DNA from: Shewanella dokdonensis
Lineage (GTDB): Bacteria > Pseudomonadota > Gammaproteobacteria > Enterobacterales > Shewanellaceae
Direction: 5' to 3'
Assembly: GCF_018394335.1 (NCBI RefSeq)
Contig: NZ_CP074572.1
Span: forward strand, 3,410,001 to 3,474,000
Length of the DNA stretch: 64,000 nucleotides
Part shown: positions 38,772-49,577 of the stretch, piece after piece
How positions within the stretch are numbered: the first letter of the stretch is position 1
How the letters are laid out: every line of letters begins with the position of its first letter
Translations under genes and position numbers: made by a program
The notes under the pieces: generated by a model
Seen by the model: the letters and a program-made list of their open reading frames with translations, nothing else
What the model was told of the DNA's origin: nothing
Database searches by the model: none

Positions 38772-39911
38772 TTGGTCACGGCACTCATTATTTTATACTT
38801 TATTTCATCGCTCACTAACTCAAAGAAAATTGTAATATTTTTGGGGACTATATTCTCATTAGTTTTATATCCACAAACTTTTGTTGTTATTTGTATACTT
38901 GCAATTTTTGTAAAAACATTTGGTGAATACCTTCAAGAGAAGATATCAATAATTCCTATAGTTGTGTTAGCCATAGTACTTATTAAAAATACTTTTTTTA
39001 GTGCAGTAGATGGATATCAATTGTTAGGTGTGAGTTTTGCTCTTTTTCAAGTTTGTTATTATATAAAAAGTAATATCTCGTTATATGCTTTGGTTAGTAA
39101 ACTAAGCTTTTTCCCACAATTATATTGTGGGCCTATTGTAAAACCTTCTGGTTTCGAACGGCTTAAAAAGATAACACTTAAATCCCAAGCGCTATATCAT
39201 TGTATATTTTCTGTGGGGTTGTTTTTTAAATTATATTTGGCCTATATAACAAAAAGTGCATATGAAAATGATGAAAGTATTTTCTATTCTATATTTTGGT
39301 GGGTTTATATGTATTCAGATTATTTATCTTGGTCTCTAATGGGAATTGGGATCGCAGGGTTGTCTGGATTTAAAATGCCATTGAGTTTTAGAGCACCATT
39401 TTTTACACATAATATATCTCAATTTTGGAGTAGATGGAATATAACGGTATATCAATGGTGTTCTGATTTTTTCAAAGTGTCAGGCCGAAGAAAATATAAA
39501 GCCTACTTAAAAATAGTGACCAGTGTATCCGTACTGTCATTATGGCATGGGGCTACAGTAGGTTTTTTAATTTTTGGCCTGGTTAATTTGTTGTTGTTTA
39601 TTTTTCAGAATAAAATAAAACGTAAACATAACTGGCTATTAGTTAGTCAAATTTTATTCTTTGTGGTATTGGGATTCCCTTTCAATAATACTCTTCCTAA
39701 GACAATTTTCCCATGTATAGATATTAAGCAAATATTTTATGTTGTTGTTTCTGTTTTTGTTCTATATTTATTTGATATGTACTTTTATAAAAAAATTAGG
39801 AAGTTTGTATCTAATTATCCGATGACTATAATTTGTGCCTGCTTATTTTTTGTGACATTTTCATTTTTTGTTAGGAATTTGGATGGCGTTTTCTATTATG
39901 CCCAATTTTAA
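38772..39911 (+). CDS. MBOAT family membrane O-acyltransferase
   Basis: Polytopic acyltransferase of 379 residues (399 from an upstream TTG at 38712), shorter than AlgI (about 520). Family segments in order are SFALFQVCYYIKS, FFPQLYCGPIVKPSGFERL, SDYLSWSLMGIGIAGLSGFK, FWSRWNITVYQW and LSLWHGATVGFLIFG. The last holds the invariant catalytic His. The position that is His in AlgI and DltB is Asn (WNIT). TTG 38772 has GGGGA 8 bases upstream. Base composition is far more AT-rich than the neighbours. It overlaps the SGNH-like gene by 29 bases; the pair probably acylates a surface polysaccharide, by analogy with AlgI/AlgJ or DltB/DltD. Confidence 0.82.
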   Translation: MVTALIILYFISSLTNSKKIVIFLGTIFSLVLYPQTFVVICILAIFVKTFGEYLQEKISIIPIVVLAIVLIKNTFFSAVDGYQLLGVSFALFQVCYYIKSNISLYALVSKLSFFPQLYCGPIVKPSGFERLKKITLKSQALYHCIFSVGLFFKLYLAYITKSAYENDESIFYSIFWWVYMYSDYLSWSLMGIGIAGLSGFKMPLSFRAPFFTHNISQFWSRWNITVYQWCSDFFKVSGRRKYKAYLKIVTSVSVLSLWHGATVGFLIFGLVNLLLFIFQNKIKRKHNWLLVSQILFFVVLGFPFNNTLPKTIFPCIDIKQIFYVVVSVFVLYLFDMYFYKKIRKFVSNYPMTIICACLFFVTFSFFVRNLDGVFYYAQF

Positions 39912-40827
39912 AACGTATAAAATATTAGTAATTATATGCATATTACTGGTTATCGTAGTTTCTGTAAGGATGATGACTAATATTAACCCAAAGGTAAAGA
40001 GGATTTATCAATCAGGTAATGTAATTGGTGTTGTTGTAGGAAATTCTCATGCAAATAGAATTATGCTTAATGACGATAGAATTTTTTATATGAATGAAGA
40101 TGGTAACTCAATTTTAGGCTCTATGAAACAAATAGAATATGCAATTAAAGAGTTTAAAGATTTAAAATTTATTATTGTTAATTTGACGCCTATGGAAATG
40201 TTTGCCGAGAATTTTCAAAAATCAAGCGAGAATGATTCTCTTTATAAAACTATGCCAAATGAATATTTCAAATTTTTTGAAAAAAACATTTCTATTAGTC
40301 AAGTGGATTTTATAAAAAAAATAAAGTATATATTCAAAAATTTTATAGATAGAAATAGTAATGGCCATCCATTTTATCTTGAAGGTGAGTTTTATAAGAA
40401 TGGTCGTAAAGTAATACCTTCTGAAATCCATAGGCCAAATATGGAGTGGTTACAGCTTAGCCACTATAGAGATGGTGTTTTTATTCCAGAATATGAAGAG
40501 TATGGAATAAATCTGAAAAGAATAGAAAGTATTGTTAAAGAATTTATTCATATAAAAATTATAGCTATTTCTATGCCTTTAAATTATCGTTATATGAATC
40601 ATTTAAATAATGTTTTGGATGATAAGGAACTACCGAATATTGATTATTTTGCTAAGGATATGGAAACGATATTTGGAGCGTGTTACATTAATTTAATGAA
40701 TAATTCATTGCCTGATAAATATTTTTGGGATGGTGATCATCTTAATCAAGATGGTGCTGAATATATGAAAGAAACTATTGTTAAAAGAATCAATGAATGT
40801 CTTCATTTTCAGTATAATGTTCATTGA
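39883..40827 (+). CDS. SGNH-hydrolase-like membrane-anchored protein
   Basis: A 314-residue protein with one N-terminal membrane helix (ILVIICILLVIVVSVRMM) and an exported domain. VVVGNSHANRIM resembles the Gly-Asp-Ser block with Asn for Asp. The C-terminal FWDGDHLNQDGAEYM supplies the Asp-x-x-His block of SGNH/GDSL enzymes. Such proteins (AlgJ, AlgX, DltD, PatB) pass acyl groups from an MBOAT partner to a polymer. ATG 39883 has AGGA 6 bases upstream inside the MBOAT gene. Composition is very AT-rich and Lys/Ile/Asn-rich, suggesting transfer. Acyl group and target polymer are unknown. Confidence 0.7.
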   Translation: MAFSIMPNFKTYKILVIICILLVIVVSVRMMTNINPKVKRIYQSGNVIGVVVGNSHANRIMLNDDRIFYMNEDGNSILGSMKQIEYAIKEFKDLKFIIVNLTPMEMFAENFQKSSENDSLYKTMPNEYFKFFEKNISISQVDFIKKIKYIFKNFIDRNSNGHPFYLEGEFYKNGRKVIPSEIHRPNMEWLQLSHYRDGVFIPEYEEYGINLKRIESIVKEFIHIKIIAISMPLNYRYMNHLNNVLDDKELPNIDYFAKDMETIFGACYINLMNNSLPDKYFWDGDHLNQDGAEYMKETIVKRINECLHFQYNVH

Positions 40828-40923
40828 GTAGTCATTTAATTTTTCAGCCCAGTTATTCTACTGATATAAAATATCAAGTGTGTAAATAGTAACTGAAGAT
40901 CAAACTGTCTAAAATTTAAATAT

Positions 40924-40949
40924 AAAACGGTGGCAGGAGCCACCGTTTT
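40924..40949. terminator. bidirectional terminator between the SGNH gene and the TonB receptor
   Basis: AAAACGGTGGC (40924-40934) pairs perfectly with GCCACCGTTTT (40939-40949) around AGGA. It suits both converging genes, chiefly the receptor on the minus strand, whose stop is 20 bases away. Confidence 0.82.
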
Positions 40950-40968
40950 GTCAATTACCAATCGTAGA

Positions 40969-43829
40969 TTAGAGTTTGAAACTCACGGTAGTGTAGTAGT
41001 AACGCCCAACGTTATCGTACATAGAAGAGTCTCTAGCTGTACCGATGGTGCCGAATGGCAAATCACGGTCAAAGACGTTGTCGATACCAAATTTTAGTCC
41101 CAAGCCATTATCAAACAGGTAACCAATCGCCATATCGCTGATGAAATAGGAACTATAGTCCATCAGACTATTGGGGTTGGCATTGCGGCCTAGCGATTTA
41201 GAGGTATAAAGGCTGACTTGATCGATGTAACGCGTGCGCCAAGTGGCTTCCCATTTTGTAATGTTGTATTTCAGTGTTAAGTTACCCTGCCAATCAGGGT
41301 TGGCTTTGGTGCCAGCAAAATCCTCATAATCACTGGTATCCTCTTGGAAGCTGTATTGTCGATTACGAATAAGGCGGGTTGCAATCAAATTGGTCTTCAG
41401 CGTACCTTTACCGAGATCTGCGGTGTAACTGAAATCAAAATCAATACCAGAGGCTTCCAGCTTCGCTAAATTCAATGACTGAGTATGGATGGAGGTGATT
41501 TCGTGGCTATTAGGATCACGTGTGATCAATGCACAATATTGATTATCAATGCCATTAGCGGAATCTATACATTTATCAACAATTGCCTGTGCATCGATAC
41601 TATCAATGGCATCGTCAATCTTGATATTCCAGTAATCTACCGTGGCTGAAAAGCCATCAAAGAGCTGAGGATTATAGACTACCCCAAAGTAAAGCTTTTG
41701 GACTTTTCGGGCTTCAACTGACGGTTACCACTGCTGGTACCTTCAAGGGTCTTACTATCATAGTCTGAGTCAAAACTTTCTGGTATACCAAGCGCCGCAC
41801 AGTTACTGCGGCGGTTGCTGCCATTGTCCAAGTCTTTGAGATTTGAAGCTCGGCAAGCATCTTTGACGTTGAAAAAGTTTTGGCTTTCAGCTCCATAGAG
41901 TTCACTGATATTAGGCGCTCGGATAGCACGAGAATAGGTGGTACGCATGCGCAATTCATCATTAATTTCCCAGCTTAATCCCGCTTTCCAGGTGGTGGCA
42001 TCGCCAATAGTGCTGTAATCAGCATATCGTGCGGCCAGATCCAAATCTAACTGGCGAATCAGTGGTAATTCAGAGAGCAGTGGTACTGAAAGTTCGGCAA
42101 ACACCTCTCTTACATTAAATGAACCTTTATCATTAGCTATAGCGGTGAAGAATGTTTCTTTGTCGAAATTCGGTTCGCGGGTTTCACTTTGCTCTTTACG
42201 GTACTCAACACCCGCCGATACGCCAACATAACCCGCTGGCAGTTCAAATAGACCAGAATTAGCAAGACTACCACCCAATACGGTTTGTTTTATGGTTGTA
42301 GTTCCAGTTAAGTCGACATTGATATAATCAATGGCTGCTTGGCTGGGAGCTCCATAACCGAAAATATTAATGGGGATACAGCCATCGGCACGGGCGGCGG
42401 TATCTCGGCAAACAATATTCCCCTGACCATCATCTACCGCATCCAGCGCATTAATATAGTTGTCGTATATCAGGTTGTTTTTGTTTTGGCGATCAAGATC
42501 GGTTTGACCATAAACGCCATAAACATCGTAATCCCAGTCGTCGGCGATTAACCCTTTCATACCCAGCACATAACGCTGGGTTTCCCGGGTATCGTTTTCA
42601 ATTCGTAGGCCAGTATCGGTCATGAAACGGTTGATCATAAGATCATTGGTATTGTTGTCAGCCATTAACTGCTTTAGTTCGGGATCCATAAAGGCATTAT
42701 CACTATGGACGGTATTGATTGGGTTACCATAGAAGAATGCAGGCTGGAAGTTGTTGGTCGCTTCAGTGCGGGAGTATTTGGCTTCAAAATACATTGAATC
42801 ATCCGCTGTGACGTCATAATTACTCTTGAAGTTGACGTTATAGCGTTTGAACTTTGGCTGTAGCTCGTCAAACTGATGCAGGTTGATTGAGTCACAGTCA
42901 GTACAGTATGCGCTGTAATTATTACTGCCTAAATTGACATCACTGATGCTGCCATCTGGATTAAATTTTTTCCAGTTTTCTGGATCTTCTGTCAGAGTAA
43001 AGCGTCCATCATTGGCAATCTTGTAATAACCGGAGTTGGCGGTATAGATTTTGTCTGGATTATTGGGATTATTATCATCCACACGGTGGGGCGTTTTGTT
43101 CTCCATAGAAGCATAAGATGTTCTCGTTTGGTCACGATCAAATGCCATTAGATTATTTTGCCCTGAATATTCCGCAGCAAAGGCTATATTACCGCGGCCA
43201 TTGTCAATGTCGGTACCATATGAAAAGGAAGCGCGTTTCTTGCTGAAACCACTATCATCTGCGGTGCCAATGGAAGCATTAAAATCCAAGCCTGTAATAT
43301 CTTTCTTTAAAATGAAATTCACTACCCCTGTAACCGCATCCGCACCATAAATAGCTGAGGCACCACCGGTAATAATTTCCACTTTATCGATCCAAGCACT
43401 CGGAATCGTATTGACGTCTACTGCTGCAGTACCTGATTGGCTAGAAACATGGCGCTTGCCATTAACCAATACTAATGTTCTTGAGGCGCCTAAATTACGC
43501 AGGTCAAGCAAGTTAAGTCCAGCTGTACCGATATTGCTGCCACCAGAGCTCGCCAATGAATAGGTGCTACCTAGTGCAGGTAGCTGGTTTAGGGCTTCAC
43601 CAATATTGGTGACCCCGGTACCGAGTAATTCTTCACCAGTAACCATGGTTACTGGTGTTGGTGCGTAAGCATTTTCGCGAGCAATACGTGACCCCGTTAC
43701 TTCAATACGTTCATACTTTTGTGAGTCAGTATCGGTACTGGTATCTGCGGCCTGAACTGAAATGGAAATAACAGTACTGCTTAGCAGAGATAAGGCAATC
43801 CAATCTGCTAATTTGGTTTTTGTTGGCAT
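40969..43829 (-). CDS. TonB-dependent outer-membrane receptor, frame break
   Basis: Outer-membrane active transporter of about 953 residues. A signal peptide (MPTKTKLADWIALSLLSSTV, cleavage after VQAA) is followed by the plug domain starting RIEVTGSRIARENAYAPTPV with GEALNQLPALGSTYS, and by the large barrel. The plug carries LVLVNGKRHV and GADAVTGVVNFILKKDI, typical of the RIEVTGSRI-type receptors abundant in Shewanella. The break is at plus-strand C-run 41682-41685; one more base restores FTLGVVYNPQLFDGF. The substrate cannot be told; no Fur box is seen upstream. AAAGGGAGACAT precedes the ATG. Confidence 0.9.
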
Positions 43830-44482
43830 ATGTCTCCCTTTTAAAATTGTTATTAATTTATTAGTGACTATTAATGTTAAAGCTAGTTAACTACTTCGTA
43901 GCTTTAAGCTTTATTAGATGGAAGGTCGGAAATATAACATTCAGAGTTAAAACCACAACGTAGTCGTTACAACTTACAATGGTATTAAGATTGTTGCTTT
44001 ATTGGTTATGTTGACAGCATATTAATTTGGCGTTACTTGGTGTCAAATTTGATTTTTATTCATAATTTTCACATTTAAAAAAATAAATGTAAAAATTATG
44101 AATAAGTGAAAATATTAATTGTTAAAATGATGAAACTTATTAGTTGCTTTTATAACGGGTGATACAAGTGGAATGATGAGTTTATTTCTATAAAATGAGA
44201 TCTACTCCTTATTTTTTGGATTGTTTTATATTATGTTTAACATGGAAGGTGATATTTTTCTTGATTAATTTTTTTGAATGGAAACAAGTTGTTGTGTGTT
44301 TTTATTTTCCTTTTATATAAACGCATAGAATGCTATTTTAGTAACTTTGAAAATATAAATATTACGATGAAGAAACATTGAACGATTTGGCTTGATAGTC
44401 ATTCTAAATTTCTACTAGAGGTTGACGTAACGGTTACCAACCGTGAGAATTTCCCTAGGTAGAAGTCCCATCAGATACTTAT
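43830..44482. other. divergent intergenic region, TonB receptor to miaE
   Basis: 653 bases, very AT-rich, with no coding frame. It must contain promoters for the receptor (minus) and miaE (plus). The only notable element is a small inverted repeat ACGGTT-ACC-AACCGT at 44430-44444, 39 bases before miaE. No Fur, FNR or CRP site of good quality was seen. Confidence 0.45.
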
Positions 44483-45415
44483 ATGTACTCTCAATTGCTT
44501 ACCCCTATAAACCGCTTACTAGGCTGTGCAACTCCCGAAGGTTGGATTACTGAAGCGTGTAAACCAGAAAACCTGGCAGTTCTTTTGATTGATCACTGTA
44601 ACTGTGAATGGAAGGCGGCTGCGACTGCTAGCAAATTGCTGCGAAAATATGCCGTGTCATCGCAAGATGTGGTGGTGAATATGTTGAAACCATACGAGTT
44701 TTTTCTGTTCCGTTTCAACAAGTGGTCAGTTGATGAATTTCAGCGTTGGTTTTTTGCTGATGGTGTAACAAAGGCCAGTAGTTACGATATAAAAGCAGCC
44801 AAGCAAGCGTTATATCTGTTAGGTAAACATGCGGCAGAGATGCCGGTCGCGCTAGCCGTATGCGAATGGGCAGAGACTCAAGATTATTTACAGCATATAG
44901 AAATGACCATATCTGCATCAGAGGGTTCAGAGGCTGTTTGCAAACCGTTAATTTCGCGCGCTGATTTTGCGCAAAGCGATGACCTCATTGCCAAAATGGT
45001 GCGATTAATTAAGGAAGAATTACATCATTTTGACCAAGTATTGGAGATTATGCGGGTACGGAATATTCCGTATAGCAATCTGCCGGCAGGCCGTTACGCC
45101 AAAGGTTTGTTAGCGCAGGTGACGACTCACGAACCGCAAACTTTGATTGATAAACTGATTGTGGGGGCCTTGATAGAGGCTCGTTCCTGTGAGCGTTTTG
45201 CCAAACTGGCTCCATATCTGGATGAGGAACTCGGGCGTTTTTATGTCTCTTTGCTGCGCTCAGAAGCCCGCCATTATCAGGATTATCTGTCACTCGCTCA
45301 AGCGGTTGCTGGGCACGATATCAGTGACAGAATAGCGCAATTAGTGGCGGCAGAGGCAGATCTGATAATGACAAGCGATGCGGAGTTCCGTTTCCATAGT
45401 GGCATTCCTGCCTAG
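44483..45415 (+). CDS. miaE: tRNA-(ms2io6A37) hydroxylase MiaE
   Basis: O2-dependent non-heme diiron monooxygenase that hydroxylates ms2i6A37 in tRNA. The 310-residue product is longer than Salmonella MiaE (about 270). Diiron ligand segments are visible: the first Glu in LIDHCNCEWKAAATA, EELHHFDQVLEI, ALIEARSCERF and LRSEARHYQDYL. The extra length lies in the first half (about residues 60-150). The ribosome binding site is weak; the start is chosen by similarity of MYSQLLTPINRLLGC to the family. Followed by converging lpxH. Intact. Confidence 0.88.
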   Translation: MYSQLLTPINRLLGCATPEGWITEACKPENLAVLLIDHCNCEWKAAATASKLLRKYAVSSQDVVVNMLKPYEFFLFRFNKWSVDEFQRWFFADGVTKASSYDIKAAKQALYLLGKHAAEMPVALAVCEWAETQDYLQHIEMTISASEGSEAVCKPLISRADFAQSDDLIAKMVRLIKEELHHFDQVLEIMRVRNIPYSNLPAGRYAKGLLAQVTTHEPQTLIDKLIVGALIEARSCERFAKLAPYLDEELGRFYVSLLRSEARHYQDYLSLAQAVAGHDISDRIAQLVAAEADLIMTSDAEFRFHSGIPA

Positions 45416-45423
45416 TTAGCCGA

Positions 45424-46137
45424 TTAGGCGAACGGCAGTGTTTGCAGTTCGATGGTATCCGGACTGACTTTCAGCACACTGCCTTGCTGATACCAGTCGC
45501 CGACTACCGCGCGTTGTTTCCCATCTCCTAGTTCATGAATAGCGGGTCGATGGGTGTGTCCATGGATCATCAATGATGCGTTGGATTGGGCTAAGAGCTT
45601 GGACACTTCATCGGCGGTGACATCCATGATCTGCTCAGATTTCATCTGATTTTGCTGCTGACTGTTGCGACGCAATTTGGCGGCGATATTCAAGCGCAGT
45701 TGTTGTGGCAGATGGCGGTAACACCATTGCACCAATGGGCGGCTACGAAAGCGGCGAAAGCGTTGATAATCATGATCTAACGTACACAAGCTGTCACCAT
45801 GCAGCACCACAGTTGCACGCCCATATAAGGAAAGTTTTTGGACTTCAGGTAACAGTGTTATGCCTGCCAGTTCGGCGTAATTCTGTCCTAACAGGAAATC
45901 ACGATTGCCATGGATAAAGTAGATGGGTAACTGATGACTGAGTGTTTTAAGATGCTGCGCAATCTTCATAGCAAATGGCTCTGCTAGATCATCACCCACC
46001 CAGACTTCAAACAGGTCGCCTAAAATATAGAGGGCTTCAGTTCCCTCTATCTGCGTATCGAGAAAGCGGATGAAAGCTTGTGTGATATCAGGGCGATCTG
46101 CACTCAAATGCAGATCGCCGATAAAAAGTGTGTGCAT
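45424..46137 (-). CDS. lpxH: UDP-2,3-diacylglucosamine diphosphatase LpxH
   Basis: Hydrolyses UDP-2,3-diacylglucosamine to lipid X in lipid A synthesis, at the inner-membrane face. The 237-residue calcineurin-like metallophosphatase has all metal motifs: FIGDLHLSADRP, YILGDLFEVWVGDDL, FIHGNRDFLLGQ, VLHGDSLCTLDHDYQRFR and MIHGHTHRPAIH. It lies 6 bases downstream of ppiB on the same strand, so the two are one operon. Intact. Confidence 0.95.
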   Translation of the reverse strand: MHTLFIGDLHLSADRPDITQAFIRFLDTQIEGTEALYILGDLFEVWVGDDLAEPFAMKIAQHLKTLSHQLPIYFIHGNRDFLLGQNYAELAGITLLPEVQKLSLYGRATVVLHGDSLCTLDHDYQRFRRFRSRPLVQWCYRHLPQQLRLNIAAKLRRNSQQQNQMKSEQIMDVTADEVSKLLAQSNASLMIHGHTHRPAIHELGDGKQRAVVGDWYQQGSVLKVSPDTIELQTLPFA

Positions 46138-46143
46138 CCGCGC

Positions 46144-46638
46144 TTATTCGCTGATGGTCACTTTTTCAATAACAACGGCTTCCAATGGCACGTCTTGATG
46201 CATGCCACGATTGCCGGTGCTAACGTCCTTGATTTTGTTGACGACATCCATGCCTTCAACCACTTCACCAAAAACGCAATAACCCCAACCTTGCGTTGAT
46301 TCACTTTTGAAATCCAGGAAAGTGTTGTCATTAACATTGATGAAGAACTGCGCAGTGGCAGAATGAGGATCAGATGTACGCGCCATCGCAATAGTGCCAG
46401 CCTTGTTAGACAGTCCGTTATTGGCTTCGTTTTTGATTGGGGCGTTTGTCGGTTTTTGTTGCATGTCGGCAGTGAAACCACCGCCCTGGATCATGAAGCC
46501 ATCAATCACGCGGTGAAAAATGGTGCCATCAAAAAAACCTTCGCTGGCGTATTGGGCAAAGTTAGCAGCGGTTTGTGGGGCTTTTTCTTCATTCAGGGCC
46601 AGTTTGATATCGCCATGATTAGTGTGCAGTGTGATCAT
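46144..46638 (-). CDS. ppiB: cytoplasmic peptidyl-prolyl cis-trans isomerase B (cyclophilin)
   Basis: Cyclophilin-type PPIase of 164 residues without signal peptide. The active-site segments are [19 protein letters not shown] (with the catalytic Arg), [18 protein letters not shown] and [21 protein letters not shown] 46638 has AAAGG upstream; an ATG 18 bases earlier lacks one. First gene of ppiB-lpxH and divergent from cysS. Intact. Confidence 0.95.
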   Translation of the reverse strand: MITLHTNHGDIKLALNEEKAPQTAANFAQYASEGFFDGTIFHRVIDGFMIQGGGFTADMQQKPTNAPIKNEANNGLSNKAGTIAMARTSDPHSATAQFFINVNDNTFLDFKSESTQGWGYCVFGEVVEGMDVVNKIKDVSTGNRGMHQDVPLEAVVIEKVTISE

Positions 46639-46780
46639 AATTTTACCTTTGAACAATTTTCGTGGGCGGATTCTAACTTATCCGGGAATGGCGTTAAAGG
46701 GCGGTATTCAACTGCCAGTGCCAATGTTAAACTCTTGGGCCAGTTTACCCTTTTCGTTATTTTTGTTTAAGAGAACGTCA

Positions 46781-48159
46781 ATGTTGAAGATCTACAACAG
46801 CCTGAGTCACCAGAAAGAGGAATTTAAACCCATTGTCCCTGGCAAAGTGGGCATGTATGTGTGTGGCGTGACCATTTACGACCTGTGTCATATTGGCCAT
46901 GGCCGGACTTTTGTCTCTTTCGACATGATAGTGCGCTATCTGCGTTATGCAGGCTATGACGTTAATTTTTTACGTAATATCACCGATGTTGATGACAAAA
47001 TCATCAAACGTGCTAATGAAAATGGTGAAAGTTGTGAGTCACTCACCGAGCGGCTGATTGCCGACATGCACGCCGATTTTGATGCGCTCAACATGTTACG
47101 CCCCGATATGGAGCCGCGTGCCACGCTGCACATCGCTGATATTATCGACATGGTGCAACAGTTGATTGACCGCGACCATGCCTATGTGGCCGCCGATGGC
47201 GATGTGCTGTTCAGTGTCGAATCCTTCCCTGAATATGGCCGTTTGTCTGGTCAGGACTTGGATCAGTTACAGGCCGGCGCTCGTGTTGAAGTCGACGAAA
47301 ACAAACGCAACCCGATGGATTTTGTGCTGTGGAAAATGTCCAAACCGGGCGAACCAACTTGGGATTCGCCATGGGGCGCTGGCCGTCCTGGCTGGCATAT
47401 CGAATGTTCGGCAATGAACAGCAAGCACTTGGGCACACATTTTGATATTCATGGCGGTGGTTCCGACTTGATGTTTCCTCATCACGAAAATGAAATTGCC
47501 CAGTCCTGCTGTGCCCATGACACCAAGTATGTTAATTACTGGATGCACACCGGCATGGTGATGGTGGACAAAGAGAAGATGTCCAAATCGCTGGGTAACT
47601 TTTTTACCATTCGCGATGTGCTGGCACATTATGATGCCGAAACCGTGCGCTACTTTTTGTTATCCGGCCACTACCGCAGCCAGCTCAACTACTCTGAGGA
47701 CAACCTTAAGCAAGCGCGTGCGGCATTAGAACGTATGTATACGGCTTTGAAAGATTTAGATCTTAGCGTTGCACCAGCTGCCGCCACTGAATACGTCGAA
47801 CGTTTCAAGGCCGCGATGGATGACGATTTTAATACGCCAGAAGCTTACTCTGTCCTGTTTGATATGGTGCGTGAGATCAATCGCCTGAAAGCTAATGATC
47901 TGGCGGCCGCCGCAGCCTTGGCAGTGGCAATGAAGCAACTGGCGGAAGTACTCGGTATTCTTTGTTCTTCTCCAGAAGCTTTTTGCAAGGGCAGGGTAGT
48001 GATGAAGAAGTTGCCGAAATTGAAGCACTGATCGCTGAGCGTAATCGTGCTCGTAAAGAGAAAGATTGGCCAGCAGCCGATAAAGCGCGAGATCGACTCA
48101 ATGAGCTGGGGGTTATTCTCGAAGATGGTGCCAGTGGCACCACTTGGCGCAAGAAGTAA
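46781..48159 (+). CDS. cysS: cysteinyl-tRNA synthetase, frame break
   Basis: Class I aminoacyl-tRNA synthetase that charges tRNA-Cys; 459 residues once joined (E. coli 461). Key parts are [20 protein letters not shown] with the zinc Cys, the HIGH motif as [34 protein letters not shown] and [10 protein letters not shown]. The frame breaks at the T-run 47980-47984: a sixth T gives [15 protein letters not shown], continuing to the normal C-terminus. An essential gene broken this way points to a sequence error. ATG 46781 fits the family N-terminus MLKIYNSL. Confidence 0.95.
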
Positions 48160-48175
48160 TTTCTTTTCTAAACGC

Positions 48176-48201
48176 ATAAAGCCAGCATCTGCTGGCTTTA
48201 T
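48176..48201 (+). terminator. terminator between cysS and folD
   Basis: ATAAAGCCAGCA (48176-48187) pairs with TGCTGGCTTTAT (48190-48201); the loop is tiny, so the inner pair probably opens. The converging folD may share it. Confidence 0.75.
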
Positions 48202-48226
48202 GTTACCTCAATGTCGCGATGACTAA

Positions 48227-49081
48227 TCAGTCGTGATAGCGCTCTGCGGCATATAAAGTATTTTCCAGTAAGCTGGCAATTGTCATGGGGCCGACACCTC
48301 CTGGAACTGGCGTAATAAATGAAGCGCGCTCAGCGGCAATTGCAAATTGTACATCACCCACCAGATGACCATCTTCTAGGCGATTAATCCCCACATCAAT
48401 CACAATGGCGCCGGGCTTAACCCAGTCACCAGGTATAAAGCCGGGTTTACCAACAGCCACGACCAATAGATCGGCGCGGCTGACTTTCTCCTGCAAATCG
48501 TGAGTAAAGCGGTGGCAGGTGGTGGTGGTGCAACCGGCCAATAACAGCTCAAGCGTCATAGGTCGACCAACAATGTTGGAGGCGCCAACGACCACAGCAT
48601 CCAACCCATGCAGATCCACCCCGGTAGATTTAATAAGCGTCATTATCCCCATCGGGGTGCAGGCGCGTAGTTGCGGAATACGTTGGGCTAAGCGGCCGAC
48701 ATTATAAGGGTGAAAACCATCGACATCTTTATCTGGGCGGATACGCTCGATGACCTTGGCATCTTCAATCTGCTCTGGCAGCGGCAGTTGCACTAAGATG
48801 CCATCAATGGCTTTGTCATTATTTAGCGTTTCAATCAGCGCGAGTAATTCAGCTTCAGACGTCGATTCTGGCATGTCATAAGAGCGGGACACAAAACCGA
48901 CTTCTTCACAGGCTTTACGTTTATTGCCAACGTACACCTGTGAGGCCGGATCGTTACCTACCAGAATTACCGCTAAACCTGGCAAACGCTTACCTGCGGC
49001 GCGGCGATCGGCCACTTTTTGTTTCAGCTCTTTCCTTATGGATTGTGCTATCGCTTTGCCATCAATTAATTGGGCAGTCAT
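48227..49081 (-). CDS. folD: methylenetetrahydrofolate dehydrogenase/cyclohydrolase FolD
   Basis: Bifunctional enzyme of one-carbon metabolism, 284 residues. It has [20 protein letters not shown] with the catalytic Lys, [12 protein letters not shown], the cofactor-binding [19 protein letters not shown] and the C-terminal [20 protein letters not shown]. The gene converges on cysS and is divergent from the tRNA cluster. Intact. Confidence 0.96.
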   Translation of the reverse strand: MTAQLIDGKAIAQSIRKELKQKVADRRAAGKRLPGLAVILVGNDPASQVYVGNKRKACEEVGFVSRSYDMPESTSEAELLALIETLNNDKAIDGILVQLPLPEQIEDAKVIERIRPDKDVDGFHPYNVGRLAQRIPQLRACTPMGIMTLIKSTGVDLHGLDAVVVGASNIVGRPMTLELLLAGCTTTTCHRFTHDLQEKVSRADLLVVAVGKPGFIPGDWVKPGAIVIDVGINRLEDGHLVGDVQFAIAAERASFITPVPGGVGPMTIASLLENTLYAAERYHD

Positions 49082-49241
49082 GGGTGTAGGGTATCCTTTT
49101 ATATGGCGCGATGTGGAATTTAAGCGGCATTATTTTAACAGTGAGGTCGCACAGTGTCATGGTTAAACGCGACCGTGAACACAGAATTTCATTTATACAG
49201 CACTAAAAAACAGCAGGCGGCTGACACGGCCAAAAAAATGA

Positions 49242-49270
49242 TTGACGCTCTTAGGGTGAGTCGCTAAGAT
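49242..49270 (+). promoter_or_regulatory. sigma-70 promoter of the tRNA cluster
   Basis: TTGACG (49242-49247) and TAAGAT (49265-49270) are 17 bases apart. The GC-rich GCGCTCCG just after the -10 looks like a stringent-response discriminator, as is usual for stable RNA promoters. About 80 bases before tRNA-Pro. Confidence 0.75.
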
Positions 49271-49349
49271 GCGCTCCGTTCTTGAGTACACGCTGAATGA
49301 GGGCTAATTAAATCCACTTGTTCGCTGTGTAATTTAATAAGAACTTTCT

Positions 49350-49426
<77 letters not shown>

Positions 49427-49492
49427 AATTTTAGATAGCGTAAACTACGTTGTCTGGCCTGGTTAGGATGCAGGCAATGGCCTGCATACCCT

Positions 49493-49569
49493 GCGCCCGT
49501 AGCTCAGTTGGATAGAGCATCCGCCTTCTAAGCGGATGGTCGCAGGTTCGAATCCTGCCGGGCGTACCA
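49493..49569 (+). tRNA. tRNA-Arg (anticodon TCT)
   Basis: 77 bases with encoded CCA. The acceptor GCGCCCG faces CGGGCGT, leaving a G-T pair at the first position. The anticodon stem CCGCC/GGCGG (approximate) encloses TTCTAAG with TCT, and the T-arm GCAGGTTCGAATCCTGC is standard. Reads AGA/AGG codons. Confidence 0.95.
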
Positions 49570-49577
49570 CTTTCAGT

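Noticed and set aside
38414..40968. Mobile element carrying the MBOAT/SGNH pair
   Set aside because: Composition suggests transfer, but no transposase, integrase, terminal inverted repeats or target duplications could be seen.
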